From: Pseudomonas rhodesiae
GTDB taxonomy: Bacteria > Pseudomonadota > Gammaproteobacteria > Pseudomonadales > Pseudomonadaceae
NCBI RefSeq assembly: GCF_007858255.1
Contig: NZ_VFEU01000023.1
Location: 18,169 to 82,168, forward strand
Length of the DNA: 64,000 bases
Direction of reading: 5' to 3'
The notes under the pieces are model-generated. The model ran no database searches, was not told the origin of the DNA, and saw only the letters and a program-made list of their open reading frames with translations. Below are positions 36,676 to 46,057 of this stretch, piece by piece. The translations under genes were made by a program, and so were the position numbers. The stretch's first letter is position 1; every line of letters starts with the position of its first letter.

Positions 36676-37842
36676 ATGTCTTTCGATCTCGCCGCGCGCC
36701 TCGCTGCCCGCCGTGCCCAACACCTTTATCGCCAACGGCCGTTGCTTGCCAGCCCTCAAGGCCCGCAGGTGGTGGTCGACGGCCAACCCTTGCTTGCGTT
36801 CTGTAACAACGATTACCTGGGCCTGGCTAATCACCCGCAGGTGATCGAAGCCTGGCGCGCTGGTGCAGCACGCTGGGGCGTAGGCGGTGGCGCTTCGCAC
36901 TTGGTGGTCGGCCATGCCACGCCGCACCATGAACTGGAAGAGGCCCTGGCCGACCTGACCGGTCGCCCACGGGCGCTGCTGTTTACCACCGGCTACATGG
37001 CCAACCTCGGCGCGGTTACGGCGCTGGTGGGGCAGGGCGATACCGTGCTTGAAGACCGCCTCAACCATGCGTCTTTGCTGGATGCGGGGCTGTTGTCCGG
37101 GGCGCGGTTCAATCGTTACCTGCATAACGACGCCTCCAGCCTGGCCACGCGCCTGGAAAAAGCCACCGGCAACACCCTGGTGGTGACCGACGGCGTGTTC
37201 AGCATGGACGGCGATCTCGCGGACCTGCCCGCACTGGCCCGCGCCGCCAAAGCCAAAGGCGCCTGGCTGATGGTGGATGACGCCCACGGCTTCGGCCCAC
37301 TGGGCGCCAACGGCGGCGGGATTGTCGAGCATTTTGGCCTGAGCCAGGACGATGTGCCGGTACTGGTTGGCACCCTGGGCAAAGCGTTCGGCACCGCCGG
37401 TGCGTTTGTGGCGGGCAGTGATGACCTGATCGAGAGCCTGATCCAGTTCGCCCGGCCGTACATCTACACCACCAGCCAGCCGCCCGCGCTGGCCTGCGCC
37501 ACGTTGAAAAGCCTTGAGCTGCTGCGTACCGAACACTGGCGCCGCGAGCACCTTGACGCGCTGATCCGTCAATTCCGTGCGGGGGCCGAGCAGCTAGGTT
37601 TGGACTTGATGCCCAGCTTTACGCCGATCCAGCCGATCCTGATCGGCGACAGCGCCAGGGCGATGCGCTTGTCCTGGATGCTGCGCGAGCGCGGCCTGAT
37701 GGTCACCGCGATCCGCCCGCCCACCGTGCCCGCCGGCAGCGCGCGTTTGCGTGTGACCCTGACCGCCGCCCACACTGCGGCGCAGGTGCAGCGATTGTTA
37801 GAGGCGTTGGAAGCCTGTTTGCGCGAGCCCGAGCATGCGTGA
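36676..37842 (+). CDS. bioF: 8-amino-7-oxononanoate synthase
   Basis: A 388-aa PLP enzyme that condenses pimeloyl-ACP/CoA with L-alanine. The PLP lysine is about K236 in VGTLGKAFGTAGAF, with the conserved VDDAHGFGPLG (D201, H204) upstream and the N-terminal FCNNDYLGLANHP. It overlaps bioH by 8 nt. Confidence 0.96.
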   Translation: MSFDLAARLAARRAQHLYRQRPLLASPQGPQVVVDGQPLLAFCNNDYLGLANHPQVIEAWRAGAARWGVGGGASHLVVGHATPHHELEEALADLTGRPRALLFTTGYMANLGAVTALVGQGDTVLEDRLNHASLLDAGLLSGARFNRYLHNDASSLATRLEKATGNTLVVTDGVFSMDGDLADLPALARAAKAKGAWLMVDDAHGFGPLGANGGGIVEHFGLSQDDVPVLVGTLGKAFGTAGAFVAGSDDLIESLIQFARPYIYTTSQPPALACATLKSLELLRTEHWRREHLDALIRQFRAGAEQLGLDLMPSFTPIQPILIGDSARAMRLSWMLRERGLMVTAIRPPTVPAGSARLRVTLTAAHTAAQVQRLLEALEACLREPEHA

Positions 37843-38566
37843 TCGATTGATCTTGCTGCCGGGCTGGGGCCTCGGCGTTTCACCGCTGGAGCCATTGGCC
37901 GCTGCCTTGCGTGGCTTGGATGAGCACTTGCAGGTGCATATCGAACCGCTGCCTGCGCTGGACTCCAGCGACCTGAATGAGTGGCTCGACGAACTCGACG
38001 CCACGCTGCCGGACAACGCCTGGCTGGGCGGTTGGTCCCTCGGTGGAATGCTCGCCGCTGAGCTGGCCGCGCGGCGCGGCATGCGTTGCTGCGGGCTCCT
38101 GACGCTGGCGAGCAACCCTTGTTTTGTCGCCCATGACCACTGGCCCAGCGCGATGCCCGCCGAAACGTTCGATGCCTTCCTCGCCGGTTGCCACGCCGAC
38201 TCCCAGGTCACCCTCAAACGCTTCGGCTTGTTGTGTGCCAAGGGCGCCGACGACCCGCGCGGTCTGGCGCGCTTGTTGGTCAGTGGTGCGCCGATTACGC
38301 CTTCCACCGTATTGATGACCGGCCTTGAACTGCTCGCGCAATTGGACACCCGCGATGCGTTGCTGGCTTATCGCGGGCCGCAATTGCACCTGTTTGGCGG
38401 CCTGGACGAGTTGGTGCCCGCCGAAGCCGCCAGCGAACTGCTGGCCCTGCTGCCCGATGTTGAAATCGGCCTGATTGAACAGGCCGGCCACGCTTTTCTT
38501 CTGGAAGACCCCCACGGTGTTGCGGCGGCCATCCAGGCTTTTTTGCATGAGTGCGTAGATGACTGA
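37835..38566 (+). CDS. bioH: Pimeloyl-ACP methyl ester carboxylesterase
   Basis: A 243-aa alpha/beta hydrolase that removes the methyl ester from pimeloyl-ACP, ending pimelate synthesis. The catalytic triad is S68 (GGWSLGGM), D191 (GGLDELVP) and H219 (QAGHAFLLEDP). Unlike in E. coli, where bioH stands apart, it lies inside the bio operon between bioF and bioC and overlaps both by 8 nt. Confidence 0.95.
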   Translation: MRDRLILLPGWGLGVSPLEPLAAALRGLDEHLQVHIEPLPALDSSDLNEWLDELDATLPDNAWLGGWSLGGMLAAELAARRGMRCCGLLTLASNPCFVAHDHWPSAMPAETFDAFLAGCHADSQVTLKRFGLLCAKGADDPRGLARLLVSGAPITPSTVLMTGLELLAQLDTRDALLAYRGPQLHLFGGLDELVPAEAASELLALLPDVEIGLIEQAGHAFLLEDPHGVAAAIQAFLHECVDD

Positions 38567-39371
38567 TTTATCCCTTCCCCCGCTGCCCGGCGCTTTACCG
38601 GACAAACGCCAGGTGGCGGCGTCTTTCTCGCGCGCGGCGGCCAGCTACGACAGCGTTGCCGAGTTGCAACGGGCGGTGGGCGGCGAATTACTGGCGCGTT
38701 TGCCGGCCGGTATCGCACCAGCGCGCTGGCTGGATATGGGCTGCGGCACCGGTTATTTCAGTCGAGCGTTGGGTGAGCGGTTGCCCGACAGCCACGGCGT
38801 GGCGTTGGATATCGCAGAAGGTATGCTCAATCACGCGCGGCCATTGGGCGGCGCGGCGCACTTCATCGCCGGAGATGCCGAACGGCTGCCGCTGAAGAAT
38901 GAAAGCTGCGACCTGATCTTCTCCAGCCTGGCGGTGCAATGGTGTGCCCATTTCGATGCGGTGCTCAGTGAGGCCCACCGCGTGTTGCAGCCGGGCGGGG
39001 TGCTGGCGTTCGCCAGTCTGTGCGTGGGGACCTTGGAGGAACTGCGCGAAAGCTGGCGCGCCGCCGATGGTCTGGTGCACGTCAATCGATTCCGTACCTT
39101 CGACACGTATCGGCAACTGTGCGACGCCAGCGGTTTGCGTGTGCGGTGTCTGGAACGCCAGCCCCACGTGCTGCACTACCCGGACGTGCGCAGCCTGACC
39201 CACGAACTCAAGGCGCTCGGTGCGCACAATCTGAACCCCGGTCGGCCAGGCGGCTTGACGGGCCGCGCGCGCGTTGCTGCACTGATCCAGGCGTATGAGC
39301 AGTTCCGTCAGGCCCAGGGCCTGCCGGCGACTTACCAAGTGGTGTATGCCGTACTGGAGAAACCTCTATGA
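38559..39371 (+). CDS. bioC: Malonyl-ACP O-methyltransferase
   Basis: A 270-aa SAM-dependent methyltransferase that methylates malonyl-ACP to prime pimelate synthesis on the fatty-acid machinery. SAM motif I is WLDMGCGTGYFSRAL (about 57-71), with DLIFSSLAVQWC as the post-II block. It overlaps bioH by 8 nt and bioD by 4 nt, indicating tight coupling. Confidence 0.95.
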   Translation: MTDLSLPPLPGALPDKRQVAASFSRAAASYDSVAELQRAVGGELLARLPAGIAPARWLDMGCGTGYFSRALGERLPDSHGVALDIAEGMLNHARPLGGAAHFIAGDAERLPLKNESCDLIFSSLAVQWCAHFDAVLSEAHRVLQPGGVLAFASLCVGTLEELRESWRAADGLVHVNRFRTFDTYRQLCDASGLRVRCLERQPHVLHYPDVRSLTHELKALGAHNLNPGRPGGLTGRARVAALIQAYEQFRQAQGLPATYQVVYAVLEKPL

Positions 39372-40048
39372 GCGCCGCTTATTTCATTACCGGCACCGAT
39401 ACCGATGTCGGCAAGACCACCATCGCCGCCGGCCTGCTACACGCGGCCCGGCAGGCCGGCAAGAGCACGGCGGCGGGCAAGCCGGTGGCGTCCGGGTGTA
39501 GCGTGACCAGCAAGGGCTTGCGCAATGCCGATGCGTTGGCGCTATTGGCCGAGTGCTCGGTGCCGCTGAGTTACGCCGAGGTCAACCCACTGGCGTTCGA
39601 ACCGGCCATCGCTCCGCATTTGGCCGCGCGGGAGGCGGGCGTTGCGCTGACGGTGCAATCGCTGCTCAAACCCATGCAACAGGTTTTGGCGCGGCAGGCC
39701 GATTTCACCTTGATCGAAGGGGCAGGCGGCTGGCGCGTGCCATTGACCGACCAGGCCAACCTGTCGGATCTGGCCATTGCGCTCAAGCTGCCGGTGATCC
39801 TGGTGGTCGGCGTGCGCCTGGGCTGTATCAGCCATGCCTTGCTGACCGCCGAAGCCATTGCGCGGGACGGTTTGCCGCTGGCGGGATGGGTGGCCAATAT
39901 CATCGACCCCAAGACCTCCCGTCTGGAAGAAAACCTTGCCACCCTCGCCGAACGCTTGCCCGCGCCATGCCTGGGGCGCGTGCCCAAGCTCAAGCAGCCC
40001 ACGGCTGAGGCAGTAGCCGACTACCTGCAATTGGACCTGCTTGACTGA
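39368..40048 (+). CDS. bioD: Dethiobiotin synthetase
   Basis: A 226-aa ATP-dependent carboxylase that closes the ureido ring of biotin. The P-loop is GTDTDVGKTT (9-18); TLIEGAGGWRVPL and LVVGVRLGCISHALLTAEAI are the usual later motifs. It is the last gene of bioBFHCD. No strong terminator follows in the 106 bp before the next gene. Confidence 0.96.
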   Translation: MSAAYFITGTDTDVGKTTIAAGLLHAARQAGKSTAAGKPVASGCSVTSKGLRNADALALLAECSVPLSYAEVNPLAFEPAIAPHLAAREAGVALTVQSLLKPMQQVLARQADFTLIEGAGGWRVPLTDQANLSDLAIALKLPVILVVGVRLGCISHALLTAEAIARDGLPLAGWVANIIDPKTSRLEENLATLAERLPAPCLGRVPKLKQPTAEAVADYLQLDLLD

Positions 40049-40154
40049 TTTTGGCTATCAGCAAGGCATTGTGCCATTAGTGTTATTGACGGGTGTTTTG
40101 CCACGATCTCTGGTTCAATCGGGGCTCACGATTCTCTAAAGGCAGGTTAACGCC

Positions 40155-40436
40155 ATGGAAATCTCAGGAAGCAGTGCGTTTTATTCGGGCCTGAGCACCA
40201 TTCAGACGGGGCAGAACCGCGTCGACCAGGCCGCCGGTAAAATCGCCAGCGCCGCCACGACCCAGCCCTCGGATGCACAGGTCGACCGGCTGCGCGCCAA
40301 CGACCGTGCCCAGCCGTCCAACTCGGCGAGCAATATGGTCGAAATGGCCGAGGGTAAGTTTCAGGTGGAGCTGGGTGTCAAAGTCGCCAAGGCTTCGGAT
40401 GAAATGCTCGGTACGTTGATCGACACCTACGCTTAG
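40155..40436 (+). CDS. Small protein resembling flagellar rod/hook proteins
   Basis: A 93-aa protein without signal peptide. It starts MEISGSSAFYSGLSTIQTGQ and ends in a helical stretch (VEMAEGKFQVELGVKVAKAS DEMLGTLIDTYA, split here) that looks like the C-terminal coiled helix of flagellar axial proteins such as FlgC, including the NMVEMAEGKF block similar to their NVVEEMV motif. No flagellar genes are nearby. AGG lies upstream of the ATG at 40155. It could be an orphan derived from an axial protein or an unrelated helical protein; function unknown. Confidence 0.7.
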   Translation: MEISGSSAFYSGLSTIQTGQNRVDQAAGKIASAATTQPSDAQVDRLRANDRAQPSNSASNMVEMAEGKFQVELGVKVAKASDEMLGTLIDTYA

Positions 40437-40694
40437 CCCGCACTTTTGCTGTTGAGCGGGCCTGCGTAGCAGCCCGACATCTGAATACCTAATCTCTCCC
40501 GATCTAGTGAGGCGGTCACAATCGTGGCTGCCCTCAGTCCGACGCGCACGAGTTCGCTCACCGCGCGTCTTGCTTAATGATTTCCTACACTCACTCCCTG
40601 TGGCGTCGCGCCGCAAGCATTGCCGTGCGTGGCATTGATGCCCGTCATGACAAACGGCATCCGAGCGGTGCTTGACATCCCCAGGTCGTAAACG
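40437..40694. other. Intergenic region before the first acyl-CoA dehydrogenase
   Basis: There is no convincing gene in this 339-bp gap (40437-40775). It opens with a GCCCGC/GCGGGC inverted repeat (about 40436-40461) without a T tract. The only readable signals are the sigma70 promoter and PsrA-type box at 40672-40716. Confidence 0.6.
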
Positions 40695-40700
40695 TATGTT
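40672..40700 (+). promoter_or_regulatory. Sigma70 promoter of acyl-CoA dehydrogenase gene
   Basis: TTGACA (40672-40677), 17-nt spacer, TATGTT (40695-40700), with the PsrA-type palindrome starting at the next base. Confidence 0.65.
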
Positions 40701-40716
40701 TCAAACACCTGTTTGA
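40701..40716. promoter_or_regulatory. PsrA-type operator
   Basis: TCAAACACCTGTTTGA is a palindrome with 7-bp perfect arms and fits the CAAAC-N4-GTTTG form of PsrA sites. It lies directly downstream of the -10 hexamer, where a bound TetR-type repressor would block initiation; long-chain acyl-CoAs would relieve this (known of PsrA). Confidence 0.65.
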
Positions 40717-40775
40717 CCGCCACAGTTCATCCACGCGGTTGTTCATTCCAGATACATCAGCAGAGGTTTATCGCT

Positions 40776-42581
40776 ATGCCTGACTACAAGGCCCCCTTGC
40801 GTGATATTCGCTTCGTTCGTGACGAACTGCTTGGCTATGAAGCGCACTATCAGAGCCTGCCGGCTTGCCAGGACGCTACCCCGGACATGGTCGACGCCAT
40901 CCTTGAAGAAGGCGCCAAGTTTTGTGAGCAAGTGCTGGCACCGCTGAACCGCGTGGGCGACCTGGAAGGGTGCACCTGGAGTGAGTCGGGCGTTAAAACC
41001 CCAACCGGTTTCAAAGAAGCCTACAAACAGTTCGTCGAAGGCGGCTGGCCAAGCCTGGCCCACGACGTAGAGCACGGCGGCCAAGGCCTGCCGGAATCCC
41101 TGGGCCTGGCAGTCAGCGAGATGGTCGGCGAAGCCAACTGGTCGTGGGGCATGTACCCAGGCCTGTCGCATGGAGCCATGAACACCATTTCCGAGCACGG
41201 CACGCCCGAGCAACAAGAGGCGTACCTGACCAAGCTGGTGTCGGGCGAATGGACCGGCACCATGTGCCTGACCGAGCCGCACTGCGGCACCGACCTGGGC
41301 ATGCTGCGCACCAAGGCCGAGCCACAGGCCGACGGCTCCTACAAAGTCTCCGGCACCAAGATCTTCATCTCGGCCGGTGAGCACGACATGGCCGATAACA
41401 TCGTGCACATCGTGCTGGCCCGCCTGCCGGACGCGCCGGCCGGCACCAAAGGCATCTCGCTGTTTATCGTGCCCAAGTTCCTGCCGAATGCCGATGGCAC
41501 CATCGGCCAGCGCAACGCGGTGAGCTGTGGTTCCCTGGAACACAAGATGGGCATCCACGGTAACGCCACTTGCGTGATGAACTTCGACGCGGCCACCGGT
41601 TTCCTGATCGGCCCGGCGAACAAAGGCCTGAACTGCATGTTCACCTTTATGAACACCGCTCGCCTGGGCACCGCGCTGCAAGGCCTGGCCCACGCCGAGA
41701 TCGGCTTCCAGGGCGGCCTGAAATACGCTCGCGATCGCCTGCAAATGCGTTCCCTGACGGGCCCGAAAGCGCCGGACAAGGCCGCCGACCCGATCATCGT
41801 GCACCCTGACGTACGTCGCATGCTGCTGACCATGAAAGCCTTCGCCGAAGGCAACCGTGCGATGGTGTACTTCACCGCCAAGCAAGTGGACATCGTCAAG
41901 TACGGCACCGACGACGAAGCCAAGAAACAGGCCGATGGCCTGCTGGCCTTTATGACCCCGATCGCCAAGGCGTTCATGACCGAAGTCGGTTTTGAATCCG
42001 CCAACCACGGTGTGCAGATCTACGGCGGCCACGGCTTCATCGCCGAGTGGGGCATGGAGCAGAACGTTCGCGACAGCCGCATTTCGATGCTGTACGAAGG
42101 CACCACCGGCATCCAGGCCCTGGACCTGCTGGGTCGTAAAGTGCTGATGACTCAAGGCGAAGCGCTCAAGGGCTTTACCAAGATCGTGCACAAGTTCTGC
42201 CAGGCCAACGAAGGCAACGAAGCGGTCAGCGAGTTTGTCGCACCGCTGGCGGCTTTGAACAAAGAGTGGGGCGAACTGACCATGAAGGTCGGCATGGCGG
42301 CGATGAAAGACCGTGAAGAAGTCGGGGCCGCGTCGGTGGACTACCTGATGTACTCCGGCTACGCCTGCCTGGCTTACTTCTGGGCCGATATGGCACGGGT
42401 TGCCGCTGAAAAGCTGGCCGCCGGGACTACCGACGAGGCGTTCTACACCGCCAAGTTGCAGACCGCGCGCTTCTACTTCCAGCGCATCCTGCCGCGTACT
42501 CGTACTCATGTGGCTACCATGCTGTCGGGCGCCAGCAACCTGATGGATATGAAAGAAGAAAACTTCGGCCTGGCTTACTAA
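40776..42581 (+). CDS. Acyl-CoA dehydrogenase (paralogue 1)
   Basis: A 601-aa FAD enzyme of the long acyl-CoA dehydrogenase group (with N- and C-terminal extensions), catalysing the first step of beta-oxidation. MCLTEPHCGTDLGMLRTKAE, the FAD/substrate loop, and LYEGTTGIQALDLLGRK, with the catalytic Glu near residue 441, are present. The frame is open from 40713, but AGAGG fits the ATG at 40776 (MPDYKAPLRDIRF). Together with two further paralogues it matches the PA0506-PA0508 region of P. aeruginosa. Its promoter carries a PsrA-type box, and a strong terminator follows, so it is monocistronic. Confidence 0.93.
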   Translation: MPDYKAPLRDIRFVRDELLGYEAHYQSLPACQDATPDMVDAILEEGAKFCEQVLAPLNRVGDLEGCTWSESGVKTPTGFKEAYKQFVEGGWPSLAHDVEHGGQGLPESLGLAVSEMVGEANWSWGMYPGLSHGAMNTISEHGTPEQQEAYLTKLVSGEWTGTMCLTEPHCGTDLGMLRTKAEPQADGSYKVSGTKIFISAGEHDMADNIVHIVLARLPDAPAGTKGISLFIVPKFLPNADGTIGQRNAVSCGSLEHKMGIHGNATCVMNFDAATGFLIGPANKGLNCMFTFMNTARLGTALQGLAHAEIGFQGGLKYARDRLQMRSLTGPKAPDKAADPIIVHPDVRRMLLTMKAFAEGNRAMVYFTAKQVDIVKYGTDDEAKKQADGLLAFMTPIAKAFMTEVGFESANHGVQIYGGHGFIAEWGMEQNVRDSRISMLYEGTTGIQALDLLGRKVLMTQGEALKGFTKIVHKFCQANEGNEAVSEFVAPLAALNKEWGELTMKVGMAAMKDREEVGAASVDYLMYSGYACLAYFWADMARVAAEKLAAGTTDEAFYTAKLQTARFYFQRILPRTRTHVATMLSGASNLMDMKEENFGLAY

Positions 42582-42603
42582 GCCTTACCGGGTTTCTTGG
42601 AAA

Positions 42604-42637
42604 CCGCCGCAGCCCAAAGGCTGCGGCGGTTTTTTTT
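42604..42637 (+). terminator. Rho-independent terminator
   Basis: CCGCCGCAGCC, loop CAAA, GGCTGCGGCGG, then eight T residues: an 11-bp GC-rich stem directly after the first acyl-CoA dehydrogenase gene. Confidence 0.95.
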
Positions 42638-42785
42638 CGACGGTTAAAAAACGCAGCTCAGCGCTCAGGGATTGCGCCTGGCTGCCGTTACAGTGATGGC
42701 AATGTGACGCATCCCGCGCAAGGTGTGCTTAACTGTTTGCGCTACGGCAAAGTGCCATTACTTTTTGCGGGTCGGAGCTTTACCC

Positions 42786-44075
<1,290 letters not shown>

Positions 44076-44165
44076 GTGATGGCGGTGTATTCAGCGGCCC
44101 TACAGTGATTGAACGGCGTGCCGGCCGGCGGTAGGTTGGAGCGATCTGCCGCCGGAGACATCGCC

Positions 44166-45938
44166 ATGCCTGAGTACAAAGCTCCCCTGCGCGACATGCG
44201 CTTTCTGATCGACAACGTGTTTGATTTCCACGGTCACTACGCGGCATTGGGCGCGACGGACGCCAGTCCGGACATGGTCAGTGCAATCCTCGAAGAAGGT
44301 GCGAAATTCTGCGAGAACGTGCTCTCGCCGCTCAACCGTAGCGGTGATGAAGAGGGCTGCCATTTCGACAATGGCGTTGTGACCACACCCAAGGGCTTCA
44401 AAGAAGCGTTCGCCCAGTATGTGGAAGGTGGCTGGCACGGTGTCGCGGCCGACCCGGCCTACGGCGGTCAAGGCTTGCCGCAATCACTGGGCCTGGTGCT
44501 CAGCGAGATGATCGGCTCCAGCAATACGTCGTGGGGCATGTACCCCGGCCTGACCCATGGCGCCATGTCGGCGATCCAAGCCCATGGCACCGCCGAACAG
44601 AAAGACACCTACCTGAGCAAACTCACCGCCGGCGAATGGACCGGCACCATGTGCCTGACCGAAGCCCACTGCGGCACCGACCTGGGCCTGATCAAGACCC
44701 GCGCCGTGCCCCAGGCGGACGGCAGCTACGCCGTCACCGGCAGCAAGATTTTCATCTCAGCCGGCGAGCACGATCTGAGCGCCAATATCATCCACCTGGT
44801 GCTGGCCAAACTGCCGGACGCACCGGCAGGTACCAAAGGTATTTCGTTGTTTATCGTGCCCAAGTTCCACGCCGATTCCGGCGAGCGCAATGCGGTGCAC
44901 TGCGGCTCCATCGAACACAAAATGGGCATCAAGGCCTCGGCTACGTGCGTGCTGAACTTCGACGGCGCCAAAGGCTTCCTGATCGGCGAGGCCAACAAAG
45001 GCCTCAACTGCATGTTCACCATGATGAACCACGCGCGCCTGGGCACCGGCATGCAGGGGCTGTGCAATGGCGAGGCGAGTTTCCAGGGCGCGATCAAGTA
45101 CGCCAATGACCGCCTGCAAATGCGTTCTCTGACCGGCCCCAAGGCCCCGGACAAGGCTGCCGACCCGATCATCGTGCACGCCGACGTGCGGCGCATGCTG
45201 TTGACCATGAAGGCCTTCAACGAAGGCAATCGGGCGCTGACCTATTTCACCGCGCAACTGCTGGACACCGCCCACCTGGGCGACGACGCCGCCCAGCGCC
45301 AGGAGGCCGAAGACCTGTTGGCCTTCCTCACGCCGATCTGCAAAGCCTTCATGACCGATACCGGGCTGGAGGTGACCAACCTCGGCATGCAGATCTTCGG
45401 CGGTCACGGCTATATCCGCGAATGGGGCATGGAGCAATTGGCGCGGGATGCGCGGATCGCACCGATCTACGAAGGCACCAACGGCATCCAGGCCCTCGAC
45501 CTGCTGGGCCGTAAGGTGCTGGGCAGCCAAGGTAAGTTGTTGCGTGGGTTTACCAAGATCGTGCATAAGTTCTGCGCTGCGAATGCCGAACACCCGCAGC
45601 TCAAGGGGTATGTGGCGCAGCTTAATCAGTTGAACCAGGAATGGGGCGAGTTAACCACCAAGGTGGGCATGGCCGCGATGAAGAACCCGGACGAAGTGGG
45701 CGCGGCGGCTGTGGATTACTTGATGTACAGCGGGTACATCATCCTCGCCTACTTGTGGCTACGCATGGCCATTGCCGCGCAGTCCCACAGCGACGGCGAG
45801 TTCGCCAAGGCCAAGTTGGCCACCTGCGAGTTCTACTTCAAACGCCTGTTGCCGCGCACCATCACCCATCGTGCGGCGGTGGAGGCGGGGAGTGACTGCC
45901 TGATGAGTCTGCCCGCGGAAGCTTTTTCGCTTGGATGA
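44166..45938 (+). CDS. Acyl-CoA dehydrogenase (paralogue 2)
   Basis: A 590-aa enzyme closely similar to the preceding paralogue (MCLTEAHCGTDLGLIKTRAV; IYEGTNGIQALDLLGRKVLG with the catalytic Glu near 436). The ATG at 44166 (MPEYKAPLRDMRF) lines up with the other two copies. It has no obvious terminator after it and 119 bp to the next copy. Substrate chain length cannot be read from sequence; the group handles medium to long acyl-CoAs. Confidence 0.92.
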   Translation: MPEYKAPLRDMRFLIDNVFDFHGHYAALGATDASPDMVSAILEEGAKFCENVLSPLNRSGDEEGCHFDNGVVTTPKGFKEAFAQYVEGGWHGVAADPAYGGQGLPQSLGLVLSEMIGSSNTSWGMYPGLTHGAMSAIQAHGTAEQKDTYLSKLTAGEWTGTMCLTEAHCGTDLGLIKTRAVPQADGSYAVTGSKIFISAGEHDLSANIIHLVLAKLPDAPAGTKGISLFIVPKFHADSGERNAVHCGSIEHKMGIKASATCVLNFDGAKGFLIGEANKGLNCMFTMMNHARLGTGMQGLCNGEASFQGAIKYANDRLQMRSLTGPKAPDKAADPIIVHADVRRMLLTMKAFNEGNRALTYFTAQLLDTAHLGDDAAQRQEAEDLLAFLTPICKAFMTDTGLEVTNLGMQIFGGHGYIREWGMEQLARDARIAPIYEGTNGIQALDLLGRKVLGSQGKLLRGFTKIVHKFCAANAEHPQLKGYVAQLNQLNQEWGELTTKVGMAAMKNPDEVGAAAVDYLMYSGYIILAYLWLRMAIAAQSHSDGEFAKAKLATCEFYFKRLLPRTITHRAAVEAGSDCLMSLPAEAFSLG

Positions 45939-46057
45939 CTTAAAAATACCTGTCAGTCACAAGTAGACCCTATGTGTCTCAAAAGTTGTTCGGTTACACT
46001 CGGGGCCTGTAAAACCGATCCTACCGAATCACTTTTTAAGTTCTAACGAGGTTTGCC

